A DNA stretch of 64,000 bases from Cladorhizidae sp. MBARI D1340-BT2 (GCA_028752905.1 JAQNBH010000015.1:33109663-33173662); one strand, 5' to 3'; positions 17,982-29,164 are shown, counted from the stretch's first letter. Program-made: numbers and translations. Notes: generated by a model not told the origin, from the letters alone.

Positions 17982-20900
17982 TTAAATATGTAGAAGAGAG
18001 AAAACCATAGAAAGAGACTTGGAGAAAGAATTCACTTTACAGAAAACCTCCTGTTCAATAAAAATGAAATACACCGAATCTCCATCCTCTACCATAAATT
18101 CTCCAATCCATGGTGCTGGACGAGTGGGAGGAGCAGCTGCCACAGTCTCTGGCACATCAGACATCTGTGGGTACAATATTCCATTATTTAAATAAATACA
18201 TGGTTCATCATTTGAAAGAACTGTGGGCTTTACCTCAAATCGAGCAAACAAGTAGCTCAGGTCTCCTTCACCCTTTTTTGGCTGCAGCTGAAAGAGCAAT
18301 TTCAGAGCTCGGTTTTGCAGTTCACCATCTGTTATAAAATGATAAACATAAATGTATTATGTATACGTAGCACCATAAATTACTGCCCCATATCCATGAA
18401 CAAGTGCATGTATGAGGGGGACACTTTGAGCTGAGGTCCAGGACTTTTGTGTTCAGAACTGTCACTGTAACATTTTTGGGGGGGATAAATCATTTCATGA
18501 TCGTATTGGAAAGTATTGTCCACAAAATTGACAAGAACATTACATATTCCATAAATACTGTCACCAGATGTGAGTCAACAACCATTTGCAATTGCAAGAT
18601 ATAATTTCTGAATATAAGGGGCACAGTGGTTTTTGAACTATAGCATGTGTATTCAAGAATGTACACTATTCAGCATATAGTAGATTCTACATTCACATGA
18701 ATGAATGATCACATTCTAAGGACAAAACTATTAATTTTTATACCGATTACAGGATACCTTTTTCAATATCTGTCGATATCTCTCTGATATCACGTCTCTT
18801 TAGCCCCTTGCAGTATGTGATCATAGCAGGTACCCACTTTTGGGTCCACTCAACACTAAAAGACCCTTGTAGTCCTTGCTTGCCAATGACCAACTCAAGC
18901 TCTTGTTCAATCTGTTGACAGAAAAGCAATAAATTCAAGATGCAAGTTAAAGGTGACCTTGTATCTTTATGTAACAGAAGCCACTAGCAGAATACATGTA
19001 TAGCACAAGCGTTTGTTACATACACTCTTCAATATATCAACATAGTCAAGGTGTTTTAGTTGTGTTAGGTTAATTTATATAATACTTTTGTATATATACT
19101 CAACACAAACATACCAACATACCACAGATGGGATCCTCAGAGCCGGAAACTTCTTGAGCTTGGTGAGTACGGAGTCATTGCTCTCTAACAAATATTGCCT
19201 TCGTGAATAAAATGTTAACTTATTCAGAGGTAAAACGAGATCATTTCTAGGATTCTCCTTCTCCATCGTGAGAGCTTGAACATGTTGTTGTTGCTCAGCA
19301 GTTTCATCTCCACGAGGATGAAAGGATGGATACCTAGACTCCAGGTTAATCGCTCGCTTTGGCCGACCACGTTTGCTTGGTTTATCCATTGGAGAGTTAG
19401 CTGCTTTCCTTTTTCGGCCCTTTTCAACATTATACACACGGTCCATCATTTTTTTCACCCATGATCCCTGAAGGGGAAAAAATGACACGGTAGATGAATA
19501 CTTATAAGGCATATATATATACATCAACAATGTTACTATGTACTTACAGAAGCAGTAGACCCAGATCCTGTCATAGAATCAGCCATGAATGGATATTTCT
19601 CTACTAACATTTAATATGGAGTACATGGGGAAGAAAATTGTGTTGAGTTATATTCAGGCATACTGGAAACCTGAATACAAATAAAAGAAAGAAGCAAGAA
19701 ATTCTTCTGGACAGCTGTAAGAATTGCTAAGTCAACTTAACTTACAGTTATATTGGATAATACTTTTTTGAATACGAATAAATCTTTTCACTACTCCCAA
19801 TGGCTTTATATTTCCCTTGACATCGTCTTCTGTCAGATCACAAAATGTTGCACCATCGATCTCATTCTCTATGGCAACAGAATATGCAGTAGTGTTAAGG
19901 AACTATATTCGTCAGGTAAAAATGTCCTATTTCTATACTCTTAATCATTTTAATAACAATAACAGCATTCTCTCGAGGATTTTTGTAAGGGAGGCATTTC
20001 AGTGGACTAAAAACTCATATATATATCCTTTCTTTTTGTCCTTTCTTTTTTTTGGGGGGGGGGGGGGGGGGGGGGGGGGGGTTTGCATGTTGCAAGAGAC
20101 ACAACCAAACTTGAGAGATGAAAAAATGTAAAAAAATTTTGGGAGGGGAAAAAAATGAAGGAAAGAAAATGGAAAAATAAAATAGGCAAAAAATAAAAGA
20201 AAGAAGAACATAAAAAGATTTGAAAAAAGGAAATAAAAGATAGAAAAAAGGGGGAATTAAAAGAAACAAAAGAAAAAGGAAGTGGTGAAAAAAACTAAAA
20301 AAGATGAGGGGAAAAAAGAATGGGGAGAAAAAGATAGGGGGAAAAAGTCACAAGTAGAGCCATGACTCAAACCTGATTGTTCAGGTTGGGAGTCCCTACA
20401 CTACCACTGTGCCATAAAGATTTCAAACATACAACTCTACTAAGGCCAGCCCTAGTAAAAAAATTGTTGCTCGGGCTTGGCGTGCAGAAATATTGACCCG
20501 GGTGGGTGGCAAAAAAAATTTAATTTAATTTATCCCATCTTCAATTTTCACCTTGTCTACAGGCCTTACTGCAGCACTCTTGTTACACTCGAGACTACAG
20601 CTGCCCAAATGTTTCCTAAACAAATAGCATATGATTTTTGAGCCTAAGAGAAGTTTAAATCATGCAACTACCACAGAGCTGCCAAGTGACCACTGTCATT
20701 TTCCGTACCAAATTGCCATTTTTTCCGTACTTCCAGAGGGATTTCCGTACTTTTTCCCCTTTTTCCCCTTCTATATAATATATTATAATATATTTACTCT
20801 TGCAGCGCCAGCCTGTCTTCGTCATTGTCACACTGACTTGAGTCCTAAATCGGAACAACTATCTTGAGCTGCAGCTTGGCCTGCAACAAACTGTGCCATG

Positions 20901-21717
20901 CTAGCTTCCAAATAGTGTCTTGAAACCGGGGCGCTTGTCATCAGTCGTGTGCCTGCCAGAAAGCGGATCGGTAAAGGGTCTGGCGCGCGAGAAATGTTGC
21001 TGATAGAGGAGGAAAGAGAAATAAATTGTCTCTAACGGGGAATGAGAAATAAATTATTATACCGTAGCAGTAAGCAGTTTGTTCAATGTTGTATTGTTTG
21101 ACGCTGGCTAGCGGCTAGCTGAAGCTCAAGATTGTTCCTCTTCCAAGGTAATAATTTTGTACTAATGCTATAATAGCCGTACCATCTGTACAGTAGTGTG
21201 ATATTCCGTACAAGTATGGAAAAATCCGTGCACTTAGCCAGCACTGCTACCGTCACTGCCAGCCAGAGATTTATAGTGCAAATGATTTCCTAACCCAGCA
21301 AAATTTGACCCACCGGGACGAGCAACAAGAAATTTACTAGGTCTGGCCTAACAGAGATCTACTCAACAAGACTACTTCTCTCTTCATTACTTTAATTTCT
21401 ATACTTATTCTTCAGCCTCTTCCCAATTCCCACAGCACAACAAGAAATGTACAATAACTTCCACCCCACCCAACTTTCATTAGCTTACAATTGCACAATA
21501 ATTAGTGCCATTCTTTTAAGTTGATCAAGTTACCATATAACAGAGATAGGATCCCAGAGATAAATATGGGTGGGTTTTAATTAAATCCCCACCATGATAA
21601 TTGGTGCTAGGACACCATTACATGACGTAGTTGTAAGATTACCTTCGAGAAAGTTTCACAGTAGGTGTCTTGTACTCCTTCTTCCTTCAACCACTTTGAA
21701 AGATCAACAACAGACAT
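17982..21717 (-). CDS. SAM-domain protein, SAMD3-like (six exons)
   Basis: Exons that keep the frame and have GT/AG borders: 21643-21717, 19746-19866, 19548-19603, 19123-19467, 18758-18911 and 17982-18328. Together they encode about 365 residues. Exons 1-2 encode a sterile alpha motif domain (LSKWLKEEGVQDTYCETFSK, NEIDGATFCDLTEDDVKG, PLGVVKRFI). Exon 3 and the start of exon 4 give KYPFMADSMTGSGS and SWVKKMMDRVYN. Exon 4 has a basic patch KRGRPKRAINLESRYPS and RRQYLLESN. The later exons are less conserved, with FVEDGDSVYF-like sequence near the end. This organisation is like the SAMD3-like proteins expanded in fish, cnidarians and sponges, whose function is unknown; SAM domains usually bind other SAM domains or RNA. 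Intron 1 (about 1.8 kb) holds two nested MITE-like elements and a 28-base G run. An optional 69-bp intron may lie at 18165-18233. The 3' end is the least certain part. Confidence 0.8.
20033..20352. repeat. 28-base G run and long purine-only tract
   Basis: T-rich sequence leads into 28 consecutive G (20054-20081). From about 20110 to 20352 the plus strand is almost entirely A and G. It is in intron 1 of the SAMD3-like gene, so the transcript would carry the pyrimidine strand. Confidence 0.9.
20443..21349. mobile_element. MITE-like element in intron 1, ends AGGCCAG
   Basis: The left end AAGGCCAGCCCTAGTAAA (from 20442) and right end TTTACTAGGTCTGGCCTA (to 21350) are imperfect inverted repeats. 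Their continuations also pair (TTGTTGCTCG and CGAGCAACAA). No coding sequence and no clear target duplication were found. A second element is nested within it. Confidence 0.65.
20674..21246. mobile_element. Nested hAT-like MITE
   Basis: The left end CAGAGCTGCCAAGTG pairs with a right end whose complement reads CAGTGCTGGCTAAGTG. CTACC sits on both sides (CTACCA before, CTACCG after), a possible shortened target duplication. The CAGxGxTG start is common in hAT elements. Subterminal TTTCCGTAC motifs are repeated on both arms. Confidence 0.6.
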
Positions 21718-21807
21718 CTTATCGAGCTCCTAGCGTGCAGTAGAAAACGGACTCGCACAGTCGACAGACAAAAAAAACCGCCAATGCACGTGCAGTATTC
21801 TTAAACT

Positions 21808-22107
21808 TTGAACTGTGTACTTGTCTTGCCTTCATTTGGTAAAGGGTCTCTCTTTAAGATTGTCCTCTGTAACTTCATTGCGCCAACTAAAAGTCTTTGG
21901 CTGAGCCATTTGCGACATGTACACAGTCGAGATGATAACTTTTCTGTCACTTGTGGAATGAACAATTGTGTTGCTTCATATACCAATTGTGCCTCCTTTG
22001 TATCTCACGTCTATAGGCAACACAGAGAGGCTGTCATTACCCTGCCGAGTCCTACAAGTACTTCTGAGCAAAGTATCGCTGCATGTGATGAAATAAATGG
22101 ACTTTGA
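21808..22107 (+). CDS. Short C2H2 zinc-finger protein, head-to-head with SAMD3-like gene
   Basis: A 99-residue frame. The second finger is complete: C-x4-C-x12-H-x4-H in VTCGMNNCVASYTNCASFVS plus the two following His. The first finger, ending WLSHLRHVHS, keeps its second Cys and both His, but its first Cys position reads Ile (FKIVLC), so zinc binding there is doubtful. Tandem fingers of the form 'HLR-VHS ... CG-x-C ... SH-YR-H' are abundant in uncharacterised multi-copy proteins of fish, cnidarians and sponges, usually at the N-terminus of longer proteins. Here the frame ends soon after, at TGA 22105-22107, so it may be truncated or continue by unseen splicing. Only 90 bp separate its start codon from that of the divergent SAM-domain gene. 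Confidence 0.55.
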   Translation: MNCVLVLPSFGKGSLFKIVLCNFIAPTKSLWLSHLRHVHSRDDNFSVTCGMNNCVASYTNCASFVSHVYRQHREAVITLPSPTSTSEQSIAACDEINGL

Positions 22108-22587
22108 AACACTTTATTTTGATTCTCATTTCATGGCTTATGTAATTAATCCATTATTTTCTTTTTACCTCTCTGATGTGTCTTCTCTACCTGCGTATCC
22201 TGTACTTCATTCTTTTAATAGTTCAATTACATATCTTGTGTTGAAACAGTATGTTATGCATTGATGTGAATATTCTATTTACTCATTTTGTGATCTAGAA
22301 CATATACATGAATCCACTCAATGGAGGCTTGCATGTTAAATGCGGGTATATATCATCACATACTTATAATCTCAAAGTTATCTTATTGTTATGACAAGGT
22401 ATATATATATACATACCTTGGTGCACCACTCTGTTGCTAGCATCACAACCTTGGTCTCTTTGAGGAGTTAGTTAGAAACTTTATTTTACCTTGTTTACTG
22501 CAGGACAGAAGTGATTAGTCATGACAGACAGGATATTGTTACCAACAGGATGCTGGTTAATTATATTGATGATCATTACAATTCCAC
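22108..22587. other. Unassigned stretch downstream of the zinc-finger frame
   Basis: No coding frame is recognised. A short TATATATATA palindromic tract lies near 22402-22424. Confidence 0.4.
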
Positions 22588-22742
22588 CTTATAAGCTTAG
22601 AACTTTGTCCTGGATATCTGGCACCATATAGGTCATAATAATGAGTGTTAAACAGATGTGTGGTCATTTGGTACATATATACAGTGAGATTACACACAGT
22701 ACAGACATGGCCAGCAGGGAGATGTAAATATGACCTGACCGC
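22588..22742 (-). CDS. Possible exon with one C2H2 finger
   Basis: The minus-strand frame contains HVCTVCNLTVYMYQMTTHLF followed by NTH, a C-x2-C-x13-H-x4-H finger. Plausible splice borders are an acceptor ending GCGGTCAG and a donor AAG|GTGGAA. No neighbouring exons were identified, so it could be a chance frame or a relic of the nearby zinc-finger family. Confidence 0.3.
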
Positions 22743-22974
22743 ACATATACAAACTAGATATAATGAAAGCAATCACATTAATGTTTGATCAGATTTACTG
22801 GTCCTTGCATGTTTTTTCATCAGCACTGAATACACCTGACTGGCTTGTCTAAGTGAAGCCTTTGCCTTGATCTGTGCTCATTTCTTTCTGCACATTAACA
22901 TTTTCTCCTAACTCCTCGTAACATCAATATACACAATTGAGAGCATAAATGCCCATAAAATCTGGGGAAAACGT

Positions 22975-23605
22975 GGGAGATATATATATTTTATATTTAT
23001 CATTTGCTTTAAACTAATTCTTATATAAAATAGTCATAAAACAAACATAGTACATAATTATAACTAATTATTCAATCTGAATAGTAACAATAATTAATGT
23101 TAATATTCTTATAATACATAGTTATTATAAAATATTATAATAGTCAATTTGCAATTTTTTTAAATAAAACAAACATTTACACTTACTATATTTAACTAAT
23201 TCTTCTATAAAAATACTTAATCGGAATAGTCACAATAACAAATACTAGTAATGTTAATATTCTTATAATACATTGCTATTATACATTATTGATAGTCAAT
23301 TTGCAATGTATTTTGTTAATACAATAATTTATATTGTTAAAACTACGAAAATATATTTCTACAGATAGAAATTCGTTAATACTACTATTAATGTTTAGTT
23401 CAAATACAAAAATTGTTAATATAACACTTATTATAGAATAATAACAGTTAATTTGTTAAAATAACAAGGATTACTACTATTAATGTTTAGTTCAAATACA
23501 AAAATTGTTAATATAACACTTATTATAGAATAATAACAGTTAATTTGTTAAAATAACAAGGATTATTACAGTCATTTTAACAATATAGTAGTAAAAACAA
23601 CAGTT
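22975..23605. repeat. AT-rich block with two internal duplications
   Basis: A near-exact tandem duplication of 92 bp (ACTACTATTAATGTTTAGTT onward) spans 23381-23564. An older one of roughly 175 bp pairs 23040-23160 with 23200-23310 (TTAATATTCTTATAATACAT shared). Base composition is far more AT-rich than the neighbours. Confidence 0.8.
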
Positions 23606-23715
23606 ACTTTTTACGGTGTTGCGTGGGTGGAGTTTGCCTCCGGAATATTGTATTTATACTGTAATGGGAAGTGATTCTCTACCTAATACATGTAGACATA
23701 GGCTGGGTATGACAT

Positions 23716-23790
23716 CATCAATAATGAGCACACAGGTGGGCACTGCATCTACCATCAATAATGAACCACAGGTATGCACTGTAGTCAGCA
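23716..23790. repeat. Orphan units of the 29165-29870 minisatellite
   Basis: About 1.5 units of ACACAGGT(A/G)GGCACTGCAT with CATCAATAATGA, matching the array 5.4 kb downstream. Confidence 0.8.
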
Positions 23791-23843
23791 CTCAGGCTAC
23801 ACATTAGGCATGTGGGCCATGCAAACATACTAGATAGCATTTA

Positions 23844-24012
23844 ACAGCATGTGGTGCACTACCTTACTGCTTGGTGGTCTATATAACAGCATGTGGTGCA
23901 CTACCTTACTGCTTGTGGTCTATATAACAGCATGTGCTGCACTACCATACTGCTTGTTGGTCTATATAACAGCATGTGGTGCACTACCTTACTGCCTGAT
24001 GGTCTATATTTC
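23844..24012. repeat. 41-42-bp tandem repeat, four copies
   Basis: The unit is ACAGCATGTGGTGCACTACC, then TTACTGCTTGGTGGTCTATA, then TA. Confidence 0.9.
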
Positions 24013-24449
24013 CTGTGCAAGACACTTGCTATAAGATTCCTGTCTCTACCCACTAGAGCAAAGTGGACCTATGAATATGTGAAGGGCAAAGAGCAGAGAG
24101 CAGGGAAGGGAACATGCAGTAGGTGATCATTGTTTGAATCAGAACAGAGTGAGTAGATGAAGAGGAAGGAGTGGATGAGAGCACGGGGCCAGCTGTGGGG
24201 CTCTCAATCAACCATTGCAGCTAATATAAACTGACTTTCACCCATTGGTGAACTCTTCAGTGTTTGTGCTAAGATTCATTACATAATAATTTATTCCAGC
24301 CCCTACACTTATACCATTAACAGTTGGCATGTTATGGATGTGGTGAGTGGGTATTGCAGACAATAAAGAGTGTCTCTTTCAGAGACCACCTTCAAATCCA
24401 TACCAGCATAATGGTTTTCAGTCTGACACTAGAGGTGGAGCAATGGCAG

Positions 24450-24918
24450 TGGCAGGTTTATATTACTCTGTGTATCACTGTATGGGACTTATGAATGATC
24501 AGATTTATATTACTCTGTGTATTACTGTATGGCACTTATGAATGATCAGGTTTATATTACTCTGTGTATTACTGTATGGCACTTATGAATGATCAGGTTT
24601 ATTTTACTCTGTGTATTAATGTATGGTGCTTATGAATGATCAGGTTTATTTTACTCTGTGTATTAATGTATGGTGCTTATGAATGATCAGGTTTATTTTA
24701 CTCTGTGTATTACTGTATGGTACTTATGAATGGTCAGGTTTATATTACTCTGTGTATTACTGTATGGTACTTATGAATGATTGATCAGGTTTATATTACT
24801 CTGTGTATTACTATATCGTACTTATGAACTAACAGGTTTATATTACTCTGTATGGTGCTTATGAATGATCAGGTTTATATTACTATGTGTATTACTGTAT
24901 GGCACTTATGAATGATGT
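24450..24918. repeat. 47-bp tandem repeat, about ten copies
   Basis: The unit is GATCAGGTTTATATTACTCT, then GTGTATTACTGTATGGCACT, then TATGAAT, with a TTTA/ATAT variation that marks sub-blocks. Each full unit contains a GATC site. Confidence 0.92.
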
Positions 24919-26085
24919 TTATAATATTATACTTAGACTTAGGCAGAGTTATCACGACTAACACTTTCTATCTTCATTAAAATAACAATTCTCTCTTAGG
25001 CACAGTTCAAAAGTTCAAAGCTAAATGAACAGATCACTTCGCATATTCTTGGTAACCAACATGGACTGTCCACCAGCAGCTACAAGCAGTGGTGGTGTCC
25101 CAGTAGGCTTGGAATTTTGATCGTCAGTGTCAAGCGATGCTTGTGGAAGTTGTTAATGCTTTTGGGTGTTTAGTGGTGACGCTACAGAGGTACATAGGTC
25201 TCTCAAAAGAGCCTTCCCTATTCAGAGTTGGAAATTATCTAGTGATGTGTGTGAAGGACTCTACCTACCTGCCCTGCCTGGACCAAGTCTAGAGTCATAT
25301 GTGCCTAATAAGCTTCACATCACCTCATCAACCAACACTTGTTCTTAATAGTTCCTGTTCTCATGTTATTATTGGTTATGGACATGGCAGCAGTTCTAGC
25401 TGTCTTGGAGATAATCTCGAGTGCTAATGGTACATTTTAGGACAATAGACCTTAACCATAATATGGCTGACAGCTCATTGGAGCCATAACCATCAATATA
25501 AACCACGCCCACCAACTGCTTAGGCATTACATCATCACTTCAAGGTTTTATCATGCCAGATGTCATTCGATGACAGAACAGTAAATTTTTGACCCGCAAC
25601 ATTTCTGACTATACAAAATGCGTAGCAACCAGGAGATGAACACTTCCACATCTTCATAGCTTACCACACCCTCCCCAATCACTCTGCACTCTCACACTTG
25701 CAAAAGGTTGTTCACCATTTTTGAAATGTAGGCAATGAAGTCTTACCCAACCCAAAAGACCAGGAAATTAAGGGGTGACTTAGACCAGCAATAATAGAAC
25801 AAGAATTTGTGCAATCAGTGAGTTTGGAAACTGTTTTAATTAGTTGTTAATTAAGAAATTAACAGGACATCATAACTAACTAAACTAACTACAATAATAA
25901 CAACAATAATAATAAATGCTACTAACAATATAACTACAAACACGTATGTAATATGTACAGGAGTGAGGATGTGTACACAATGATTAGCCAGAGCTCTGTT
26001 TTTACTACCACTACATGGAACAGAAGCACTTAATCTACTACACCACATTTACTGAGTGTGTGAAACTGTTGCTTGCTCAAGCATT
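24919..26085. other. Unassigned stretch
   Basis: No recognised gene, inverted ends or arrays. Short open frames (25166-25348, 25851-26048) show no familiar motif; the second is low-complexity and hydrophobic. Confidence 0.45.
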
Positions 26086-26172
26086 TTACACAGTGTCAGC
26101 TTCTTTCACATCAGTTGCTGACTTTTCATCCAGACAAACACTTGCTGACTCGGCTGATGCCCTACGCTTGCT
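26086..26172 (-). CDS. Possible terminal exon of a host gene
   Basis: The minus strand reads an acceptor TTACCATCTGCAG, then 28 codons (SKRRASAESASVCLDEKS then ATDVKEADTV) and TAA. The charged, Ser/Ala-rich tail looks like a protein C-terminus. The upstream exon was not found. Confidence 0.3.
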   Translation of the reverse strand, partial: SKRRASAESASVCLDEKSATDVKEADTV

Positions 26173-27229
26173 CTGCAGATGGTAAAATGAAGATTTCAAT
26201 ATTTTAAAGCATTACTAAATTGTAGTCAAACAATATCTCAAACTTTCCCATTTCACTCCCAGCAAGAACTACAACACCAGTGAGAAACCAACAACTGCAT
26301 TTCCAGAAAACTATGGCAACTGTCACGTGACTTTGATCTCCATCTAATACATGTTATATGTATATAGAGTAGGAGCCCCCAAAAAGTTCCGGTTCCGACG
26401 CGTTAACATTCCGTTGTCACTTCTGGCAACATCGTTCCAATGCCGTTAAGTAACAACTCCATTACAACGGTGAAGAATCTTTTTTTCCTGCATTTCAAAC
26501 TTGCCCGTGGTTCAATTAGCTCACCCTTGTTTGCACGGTCGTTTACCAGCCTCGTGCAATCGCTTCGTACTCCTGCTTCTTCGTCGTTTGGCAGTCTCTC
26601 GCTTCTTGACCATTTATAATATTGTTCTTCAGCGAAAGGCCCCCGATATTAATGCAAGCCTCGAAGGAATAGAGGAGCTGATGAAACTGACCGACGAAAT
26701 AACTGTTGACTAGCTTCAGCGTCTGCTACAGACCAAGCTAGGACTACAACATTTCACTGCGCACCATTCTGCGCTGCAGGACCACTCTAGGATAGACCTT
26801 TGAGGTAGCTCTACTGTTTGTTCATCAGACACGCGGAACAATGTAATCTTTCTAAAGCTTGCTGAGCTTAGTCTATCTGACAACTTGGTTTAAGCTTACA
26901 GTTAATAAGCTGGTTTAGTTAGCTTAAGGAAGCTTCATTGATTAGCTTATTCTAAATTTGAAAGGTAAGCTTAAGAGGATAGCTTTTTCTGTGTTGTGGC
27001 TTGGAGTTTAGCTTGGGGGCTTGTAGGACCAGCTTATCACACGACTAGTCTTGCCTACTTAGCTTACTCCTTAAAAAGTTAGCTACTCTTTGGAAAGCTT
27101 AGCTTGAATCAGTGAAACATTTGATTTCCAAATCTTACTATATTTTGTTCACTGGTTACCATAATAATTAAGCAATGATGAGCTTGCATAACTATCACCA
27201 TTGAACTTTCATGACTATTTAACACAGTA

Positions 27230-27752
27230 TTATGCAAGGCTTGCATTATCATGCGCAAGGCTTGCATTATCATGTGCAAGGCTTGCATTATCATGCGCAC
27301 GGCTTGCATTATCATGCGCAAGGCTTGCATTATCATGCACAAGGCTGGCATTATCATGCTCAAGGCTTGCATTATCATGCGCAAGGCTTGCATTATCATG
27401 CGCAAGGCTTGCATTATCATGTGCAAGGCTTGCATTATCATGCGCAAGGCTTGCATTATCATGCTCAAGGCTTGCATTATCATGCGCAATGCTTGCATTA
27501 TCATGCGCAAGGCTTGCATTATCATGCGCAAGGCTTGCATTATCATGCGCAAGGCTGGCATTATCATGCGCAAGGCTTGCATTATCATGTGCAAGGCTGG
27601 CATTATCATGCGCAAGGCTTGCATTATCATGCGCAAGGCTGGCATTATCATGCGCAAGGCTTGCATTATCATGCGCAAGGCTTGCATTATCATGCGCAAG
27701 GCTGGCATTATCATGCGCAAGGCTTGCATTATCATGCGCAAGGCTTGCATTA
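27230..27752. repeat. 21-bp satellite, about 25 copies, open in five frames
   Basis: The unit is GCAAGGCTTGCATTATCATGC, followed by the next GCAAGG. GCAAGGCTTGC is an odd-length palindrome, so each unit can form a small hairpin. Because 21 is divisible by three and stops are absent, long frames encode heptad repeats on both strands (such as LALSCAR, NASLAHD and MQALRMI). None resembles a known protein. Confidence 0.95.
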
Positions 27753-28950
27753 AGGTTGGCTGTCACAACCAAGACTACACAATTGCATTTATTTTAGAGA
27801 CGACCAAGTATTGGCATCTCTTGGTGTGCACACCATTTCTCTTACATGCACATTTTTGTGTGAAGCATAGATGAACTTGCCTTGTAGTAGTTATTAAAAA
27901 GACATTTTCATATAATAAAACATGACGGTAACTAACACTGTCAACATAATTTTCAAAATGTCATTGCTTTAGTTTGCAAGCGAGCATAAACACTTATATG
28001 CTTGCATTGACCCCAAACACTTCTCCCATTACAGGCTCAAATTAACTAGGGTCCATGGAGAGGTAAGTGGTTGGAATCAGCAATTATAAGAGAGAAATCG
28101 ACTAGTATATGTAAGTCGATGGGGGGAATCAAGGACCAACTTATCCAACTCAACCATAGAAGTCTTGAATCCTGTTGCATGTACAATGAAACATAATAAG
28201 ACATCTACCATGCAATAGAGCAGAAATTTTACACTGGTGACGTAACTTTTCCACACTCACAAGTGCACCTGTCACCAAACACATGACCCATCTTCCACAC
28301 CATGCTTAAGGGCTGTTGGCCAAAATATCAATGTGTAAATGCATCATATCATCTCTTGGTCTATACATGGTCGATGTGAGGCCTAACATATTCGATGCGG
28401 CTTGTTACATTCAAAAGTTTAGCTAGGGGTTTGTAGAGGTCAATTTATTTTTTAAGGCAATTCCTGCTAAGCTACTCTGTGAAGTTTCTCTAAGGCAAGG
28501 CTTGCTAGCTACTAGAAGTCCTGTGAGGGTATTAAAAAAGGGGGGGTGGGGGGGGGGGGGGGTTAGGAGGGCTTTGTTTTGCAAGCTTTAGTCTATACCA
28601 GGCTTTACCTAAAACTTTGCTTAGCAAAACTAACCTATTATATAGCAAGCTTTGTCTAAGCATCTTGTCTAAAACTGAGTAGCTAGGAACAAGAAGGCTA
28701 AGCTACTAGCTAATACTGAAGGACACTAGTGGGCACAGACCAAAAAGCTAGGAAGAGGAATAACTAATACTTACTTATGTCAGCAATAAGCATCTTGAAG
28801 GACAAAATGACATCTGGGAAGAAGGGGGGAAAAAGAGGAAAAAAACACTCGCTAGATATAGCATCCGGTTGTAACACAACTGGCGCCCGCCCCACGTGCA
28901 CGTGAACATGTGCTCACGCATTTATAAAATAAGTGCTAAGATTAAAATAA
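27753..28950. other. Unassigned stretch with AGCTTA/GCTTG word enrichment
   Basis: AGCTA, AAGCTT and GGCTTGC words recur from 28420 to 28720, as they do from 26870 to 27110 on the other side of the array. A G-rich run lies at 28540-28562. No gene is seen. Confidence 0.45.
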
Positions 28951-29164
28951 TTGGAAACGTAAACTTAACGGAGTTTGTTGTGCATTATTCGTCGGATTTT
29001 TCTGCATTGATTCGGCATTTCTATTTTCTACGACAACATTGGAACGGGTTCGGAACTCGAACTTTATTTTAGCACCTACTGTATATATATATACATACAT
29101 ACATATAGATTGAGTATTGATGAGACCAAAGTGATTCAGACGACGAGGATGACAGTGAAGGTGA

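Larger units (their letters stand above)
26367..29081. mobile_element. Candidate 2.7-kb TA-flanked element carrying the 21-bp satellite
   Basis: Imperfect inverted ends of about 40 bp: the left reads GAGTAGGAGC...AAAAGTTCCGGTTCCGA and the complement of the right reads CAGTAGGTGC...ATAAAGTTCGAGTTCCGA. TA flanks both sides (26365-26366 and 29082-29083), as for Tc1/mariner. Further inside, CCGTTAAGT-type sequence pairs with ACTTAACGG. No transposase is visible. The interior is rich in AGCTTA-like words and holds the 21-bp array. The match is imperfect, so treat it as a hypothesis. Confidence 0.42.

Noticed and set aside
19999..20269. Proline-rich minus-strand frames
   Set aside because: They arise from the 28-base G run and adjacent purine tract in an intron.
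23849..24126. Frames with repeated 'TTLLLVVYI' or 'YNSMWCTT' peptides
   Set aside because: They come from the 41-42-bp array at 23844-24012.
27109..27874. Five overlapping frames of 173-213 codons encoding heptad repeats
   Set aside because: Same artefact for the 21-bp unit; there is no start context, splice context or homology.
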